Assembly (NCBI GenBank): GCA_937916195.1
Contig: CALFTO010000080.1
Location: 1 to 20,113 of the forward strand
From: an uncultured Clostridia bacterium
GTDB lineage: Bacteria > Bacillota > Clostridia > Oscillospirales > Acutalibacteraceae
Reading direction: 5' to 3'
Length of the DNA: 20,113 nt
Numbering within the stretch: position 1 is the stretch's first letter; each line of letters starts with the position of its first letter. Shown in pieces: positions 16,060 to 20,113 of this stretch. Made by a program: the position numbers and the translations under genes. Below the pieces are notes generated by a model, which was not told the origin of the DNA, made no database searches, and saw only the letters and a program-made list of their open reading frames with translations.

Positions 16060-16698
16060 ATGGCAAAAAATGATGGAGTATCAATTTCTGTCATTAAGCG
16101 TCTTCCCCGTTATTACAGATTTTTAGGTGAATTAAAAGAACAAGGGATTGTAAGAATTTCTTCAAAGGATTTATCTGCTAAAATGGGCTTTACAGCTTCT
16201 CAAATTCGACAAGACTTAAACTGTTTCGGCGGATTTGGTCAACAGGGCTATGGTTACAACATTGAGAGCCTTTACAACGAAATCGGTAATATACTTGGTG
16301 TTAATAAAAACCGAAAAGCTATCATTATCGGTGCCGGTAATCTTGGTAAAGCGGTTGCTTTACATATGTCTTTTGAGCAAAGAGGATTTAATGTTGTCGG
16401 CGTATTTGACCGCAATCCCGCACTCACTGGTCAGTTGCTTCGTGGATTACCCATAAGGCACACCGACGGTTTATATGATTTCTGCAGAGATAACTCCCCT
16501 ACTGTTGCCGTTCTTTGTATTCCAAGCTCTGCCGCAGAGGTTTTAGCACCACAGCTTGTAGAACTCGGTATAAAGGGTTTTTGGAATTTCAGCCACTATG
16601 ATATTTCAGCCAACTATCCTAATGTTGCAGTTGAAAATGTTCACTTAAGCGACAGTCTTATGACTCTAAGTTATCATGTAAGCAATCTTGACGACTAA
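16060..16698 (+). CDS. rex: Redox-sensing transcriptional repressor Rex
   Basis: Rex is a homodimeric repressor that binds DNA when NADH/NAD+ is low and lets go when NADH rises. It controls fermentation and NADH-using pathways in Gram-positive bacteria. The 212-residue protein has the winged-helix N-terminus (VIKRLPRYYRFL at 11-22, recognition region MGFTASQIRQDLNCFGGFGQQGYGY) and a Rossmann domain with GAGNLG at 91-96 and the acidic end of strand 2 in VGVFDRNP (Asp117). The ATG at 16060 is chosen over the GTG at 16051 because AGAGGTG (16047-16053) is then spaced correctly; the GTG would lie inside that site. It is the last gene of acn-icd-rex, 12 bases after icd, and its candidate operators are on the operon promoter. 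Confidence 0.97.
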   Translation: MAKNDGVSISVIKRLPRYYRFLGELKEQGIVRISSKDLSAKMGFTASQIRQDLNCFGGFGQQGYGYNIESLYNEIGNILGVNKNRKAIIIGAGNLGKAVALHMSFEQRGFNVVGVFDRNPALTGQLLRGLPIRHTDGLYDFCRDNSPTVAVLCIPSSAAEVLAPQLVELGIKGFWNFSHYDISANYPNVAVENVHLSDSLMTLSYHVSNLDD

Positions 16699-16711
16699 CA
16701 ACCAAAAAGTT

Positions 16712-16742
16712 AACCCCTACCAAATTGGTAGGGGTTATTTTT
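16712..16742. terminator. Bidirectional terminator between rex and purL
   Basis: AACCCCTACC (16712-16721) pairs perfectly with GGTAGGGGTT (16727-16736). One more A-T pair is possible, leaving a three-base loop. ATTTTT follows on the plus strand and AACTTTTT on the minus strand, so the one hairpin can end both converging transcripts. It starts 13 bases after the rex stop. Confidence 0.93.
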
Positions 16743-16753
16743 ATAGTATTAGT

Positions 16754-19700
16754 TTATTTAAAATACTTAACTGCTGACTCAAACATCTTCATATCATACT
16801 CACCGAGTACGTTCTTATAAAGACCGTAGCCAATACGTTCTGAGTGACCCATTTTACCAAAGACTCTGCCGTCAGGTGAAGTAATACCTTCAATTGCGGC
16901 AATTGAATTATTGGGATTGAAATGGATATCATCAGTTGGTACACCGTTAAGGTCAACATACTGTGTAGCAATCTGACCATTTGCAGCAAGCTGTTTTACA
17001 AGCTCTTCACTGCAAAGGAATCTACCCTCACCGTGTGAAATCGGTACTGTATAAATGTCGCCAACATTTGTTGCAGATAACCAAGGTGACTTATTAGATG
17101 CAATTCTTGTGCGAACAAGTCTTGATTGGTGACGACCAATTGTATTGAATGTAAGAGTTGGACAATTCTCATCAGTATCAATAATCTTACCGTAAGGCAC
17201 AAGACCAAGCTTTATAAGTGCCTGGAAGCCGTTACAGATACCAGCCATAAGACCATCACGGTTTTCAAGAAGTTCTGTAACGCCCTCTTTAATTTCAGGG
17301 TTACGGAAGAAAGCAGTAATGAACTTGCCTGAACCATCGGGCTCGTCACCGCCTGAGAAACCACCGGGAATGAAAATCATTTGTGCATCTTTCATCTTAT
17401 CGGCAAAAGTCTCAACAGATTTTGCAATATGAGAAGCAGAAAGGTTGTTGATAACAAGAATTTCTGCCTTTGCACCTGCTAATTCAAGAACTTTCTTTGT
17501 ATCAAATTCACAGTTAGTACCGGGGAATGCAGGAATAAGAACTTTGGGCTTCGCAACCTTAATTGCAGGAGCAACTCTGTTTTCTGCCTTGAACTCATAA
17601 GCAGGATATGTATTACCTGCAGTTTTGATGTTGCAAGCATATACAGACTCAAGCTTGTTTTCATATGTGTTAAGAAGTGAATCAAGAGCTATTGTGTAAT
17701 TCTTATATGCAATTGTTTTTACATCAGTTGTATAGCCGATTACAGTACCTACATCAACATCTTCAGCAAGTTCAATTACGAAACTACCATAAGCATAATC
17801 AAAAATGTCGTTTACAGAAAGGTTATCATCATATTTAAAACCGATGTCATTACCAAACGCCATCTTCATTACTGCTTCGGCGACACCGCCATATGTTACT
17901 GTATAGCAAGCGGCAATTTTGCCTGCACGTGCAAGCTCTGTAACCTTATTAAAGGTATCTATAAGTGAAGAAGCAACAGGAATACCATTTTCATTATATT
18001 CAGGCTTCAAAATAACTGTTTTGTGACCTGCAGACTTGAATTCGGGAGTGATTACCTCGTCAACCTTGCCTGTTGTTACTGCAAAAGAAACAAGTGTTGG
18101 TGGAACGTCAATATCTTCGAAAGTACCACTCATTGAGTCCTTACCACCGATTGATGCAATGCCTAAATCAAGCTGAGCATCATATGAACCAAGAAGCGCT
18201 GCAAGAGGCTTACCCCAACGAGTAGCTTCTTTCTTCGGCTTTTCAAAATACTCTTGGAATGTAAGATAAACATCCTCAAACTTTGCACCTGTTGCAATAA
18301 GCTTTGAAATTGATTCAACAACTGCAAGGTAAGCACCATTATATTGATTCTTTTCAAAGATAAATGGGTTATAACCCCAAGCCATATATGAGCAAGTTTT
18401 TGTCTTATTATTTTCAACAGAAACTTTATGCACCATTGACTGAATGGGTGTCTGCTGATTTTTACCACCGAAAGGCATAAGAACTGTACCAGCACCGATT
18501 GTTGAGTCAAAACGCTCAGAAAGACCACGCTTTGAGCAAACATTAAGGTCATCGGCAAGCTTGTTGTATTCCTTTACAAAATCATCAGAGATTTCTTTCT
18601 TGTAATCAAGTGATTTTGCAGTTTCAATGTCAATATGCTTTTCAGCACCGTTTGAATTCAAGAATTCTCTTGAAATATCGACGATTGTATTACCATTCCA
18701 ATTCATTCTGAGTCTTGGCTCTGCTGTTACCTTTGCAACAACCGTTGCTTCAAGATTTTCTGTTTCAGCAAGTTCTAAGAAACGAGCAACATCCTGAGGC
18801 TCAACAACAACAGCCATTCTTTCCTGAGATTCACTGATTGCAAGCTCTGTGCCGTCAAGACCGTCATATTTCTTTGGAACTGCGTTTAAGTCGATTTCAA
18901 GACCATCTGCAAGTTCACCGATTGCAACAGAAACACCGCCTGCACCGAAGTCGTTACAACGCTTAATAAGGCGAGATGCCTCTTCATTTCTGAAAAGACG
19001 CTGAAGCTTTCTTTCTTCGGGCGCATTACCCTTTTGAACCTCTGCACCACAGCTTTCAAGTGACTGAAGTGTATGTGATTTAGAAGAACCTGTTGCACCA
19101 CCACAACCGTCACGACCTGTTCTACCGCCAAGAAGAATAACAACATCTTCGGGCTGAGGAACTTCACGACGAACATTACGAGCGGGTGCCGCAGCAACAA
19201 CAGCACCGATTTCCATTCTTTTTGCAACATAGCCGTCGTGATAAATTTCGTCAACCTGACCTGTCGCAAGACCAATCTGATTACCATATGAAGAATAACC
19301 TGCAGCAGCGGTCTGCACAATCTTTCTCTGTGGAAGTTTGCCTTCCATAGTTTCAGAAACAGCCTTCAAAGGATTACCTGCACCAGTAACACGCATTGCT
19401 GCATAAACATATGAACGACCTGAAAGCGGGTCACGGATTGCGCCGCCAATACAAGTAGCTGCACCACCGAATGGCTCAATTTCTGTTGGGTGGTTATGTG
19501 TTTCATTCTTAAAGAGAAGAAGCCATTCTTCATCTTTGCCATCAACGTCAACAGTAATTTTCACTGTGCAAGCATTGATTTCTTCTGACTCGTCAAGTTT
19601 ATCGAGCTGGCCTGCCTTTTTAAGCACCTTAGGTGCCATTGTAGCAATATCCATAAGGTTAATAGGCTTTGTTCTATTAAGGTCTTTACGCGCATCTAAA

Positions 19701-20113
19701 TAACGCTCCCAAGCCTTTTGAATGTATTCATCGTTAAACTTAACTGAATCAATTGTAGTCAAAAATGTTGTATGACGGCAATGGTCGGACCAGTATGTAT
19801 CAATCATACGAATTTCTGTAATTGTTGGGTCGCGGTCTTCAGTTTTGAAATAATTCTGACAGAATTTAATGTCGTCCTTATCCATAGCAAGACCATATTC
19901 ATTTACAAAATCCTGAAGCTCATCATCATTAAGCTTTAAGAAACCGTCAAGAGTTTTAACTGTTGTGGGAATTTCATAATCAACTGCAAGTGTTTCATAC
20001 GTATCAAGAGTGGCCTCACGAGCCTCAACCGCGTTGATTACATATTTTTTAATCTCTGCAAGTTCATCAGCTGAAATATCGCCGTAAATTGCATAGATTT
20101 TTGCAGTTTTAAC
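16754..20113 (-). CDS. purL: Phosphoribosylformylglycinamidine synthase, partial (start beyond window)
   Basis: PurL converts FGAR, glutamine and ATP to FGAM, the fourth step of de novo purine synthesis. The open frame runs to the right edge without a stop, giving 1119 visible residues; the family's clostridial single-chain form has roughly 1200-1250, so about 100-130 N-terminal residues are missing. Met at 19885 is internal, because the 76 codons before it continue the family's N-terminal and linker region (for example LDGFLKLNDDELQDFV). The synthase domain shows ETHNHPTEIEPFGGAATCIGGAIRDPLSGRS, FGAGGVSVAIGELADG and GGKDSMSGTFEDI. The C-terminal class I glutaminase begins PAFPGTNCEFD; its catalytic Cys is in GICNGFQ (codon 17234-17236) and the His and Glu lie in MGHSER. 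The fused glutaminase distinguishes it from the split PurLQS form. It ends 12 bases from the terminator. Confidence 0.97.
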   Translation of the reverse strand, partial: VKTAKIYAIYGDISADELAEIKKYVINAVEAREATLDTYETLAVDYEIPTTVKTLDGFLKLNDDELQDFVNEYGLAMDKDDIKFCQNYFKTEDRDPTITEIRMIDTYWSDHCRHTTFLTTIDSVKFNDEYIQKAWERYLDARKDLNRTKPINLMDIATMAPKVLKKAGQLDKLDESEEINACTVKITVDVDGKDEEWLLLFKNETHNHPTEIEPFGGAATCIGGAIRDPLSGRSYVYAAMRVTGAGNPLKAVSETMEGKLPQRKIVQTAAAGYSSYGNQIGLATGQVDEIYHDGYVAKRMEIGAVVAAAPARNVRREVPQPEDVVILLGGRTGRDGCGGATGSSKSHTLQSLESCGAEVQKGNAPEERKLQRLFRNEEASRLIKRCNDFGAGGVSVAIGELADGLEIDLNAVPKKYDGLDGTELAISESQERMAVVVEPQDVARFLELAETENLEATVVAKVTAEPRLRMNWNGNTIVDISREFLNSNGAEKHIDIETAKSLDYKKEISDDFVKEYNKLADDLNVCSKRGLSERFDSTIGAGTVLMPFGGKNQQTPIQSMVHKVSVENNKTKTCSYMAWGYNPFIFEKNQYNGAYLAVVESISKLIATGAKFEDVYLTFQEYFEKPKKEATRWGKPLAALLGSYDAQLDLGIASIGGKDSMSGTFEDIDVPPTLVSFAVTTGKVDEVITPEFKSAGHKTVILKPEYNENGIPVASSLIDTFNKVTELARAGKIAACYTVTYGGVAEAVMKMAFGNDIGFKYDDNLSVNDIFDYAYGSFVIELAEDVDVGTVIGYTTDVKTIAYKNYTIALDSLLNTYENKLESVYACNIKTAGNTYPAYEFKAENRVAPAIKVAKPKVLIPAFPGTNCEFDTKKVLELAGAKAEILVINNLSASHIAKSVETFADKMKDAQMIFIPGGFSGGDEPDGSGKFITAFFRNPEIKEGVTELLENRDGLMAGICNGFQALIKLGLVPYGKIIDTDENCPTLTFNTIGRHQSRLVRTRIASNKSPWLSATNVGDIYTVPISHGEGRFLCSEELVKQLAANGQIATQYVDLNGVPTDDIHFNPNNSIAAIEGITSPDGRVFGKMGHSERIGYGLYKNVLGEYDMKMFESAVKYFK

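Noticed and set aside
18163..18558. Minus-strand 131-residue frame within purL
   Set aside because: It is a shifted reading of the intact purL frame, with no recognisable motif.
19883..19885. ATG at 19885 as the purL start
   Set aside because: The frame stays open for 76 more codons to the window edge, and those codons read like the PurL N-terminal and linker region, so this Met is internal.
1..20113. Mobile elements, CRISPR arrays, tRNAs, rRNAs, phage genes or a novel defence system
   Set aside because: I saw no transposase, integrase, phage or toxin-antitoxin pattern, no spaced repeats and no tRNA-like arms. Every gene larger than 100 residues belongs to a recognisable family.

Overview
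This window looks like core chromosome from an AT-rich, low-GC Gram-positive anaerobe of the class Clostridia, probably near the Ruminococcaceae/Oscillospiraceae. That placement rests on protein character and gene content: a CwlD-type spore-cortex amidase, Rex, a clostridial single-chain PurL, a SpoIIIE/FtsK translocase next to a TepA-like peptidase, and strong GGAGG or GGTGAT ribosome binding sites. It is an inference, because there is no rRNA in the window. Almost all of the DNA is coding. I see no mobile element, CRISPR array, tRNA, rRNA or phage gene.

Layout, left to right. (1) Positions 67-3570, minus strand: a compressed five-gene unit read in the order cwlD, radA, a DUF6873-type protein, a 62-residue basic membrane peptide, and a hypoxanthine-DNA glycosylase. 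Its genes overlap or nearly touch. A sixth gene appears to start at position 17 and leave the left edge. (2) Positions 3643-5738, minus: rpsB-tsf, with a clear sigma-A promoter, a foldable leader, a weak terminator-like hairpin between the genes and a strong terminator after tsf. EF-Ts carries an extra segment of about 60 residues. (3) Positions 5812-12824, minus: tepA-uppP-ftsK/spoIIIE-ygiQ-metallo-beta-lactamase-fold gene, again with short gaps or overlaps, from a promoter at 12796-12824. (4) Positions 12864-16742, plus: aconitase, isocitrate dehydrogenase and rex, from a divergent promoter. (5) Positions 16754-20113, minus: purL, converging on rex across a bidirectional terminator and cut by the right edge.

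How the parts work together. Aconitase and isocitrate dehydrogenase make 2-oxoglutarate from citrate, the oxidative half-branch that anaerobes use to supply glutamate. Rex senses NADH/NAD+. Two 18-bp sequences that match the Rex palindrome lie on the operon's own promoter, one over the -35 and one just after the start site, so the pathway is probably under redox autoregulation. The other units are housekeeping: translation (rpsB, tsf), chromosome translocation and envelope lipid recycling (ftsK, uppP), DNA repair (radA, the glycosylase), sporulation or germination (cwlD) and purine synthesis (purL).

Nothing here looks like a new multi-gene system. The points most worth a second look are the double Rex operator, the enlarged EF-Ts, the structured rpsB leader with its intercistronic hairpin, and the uncharacterised DUF6873 and small membrane proteins coupled to radA.
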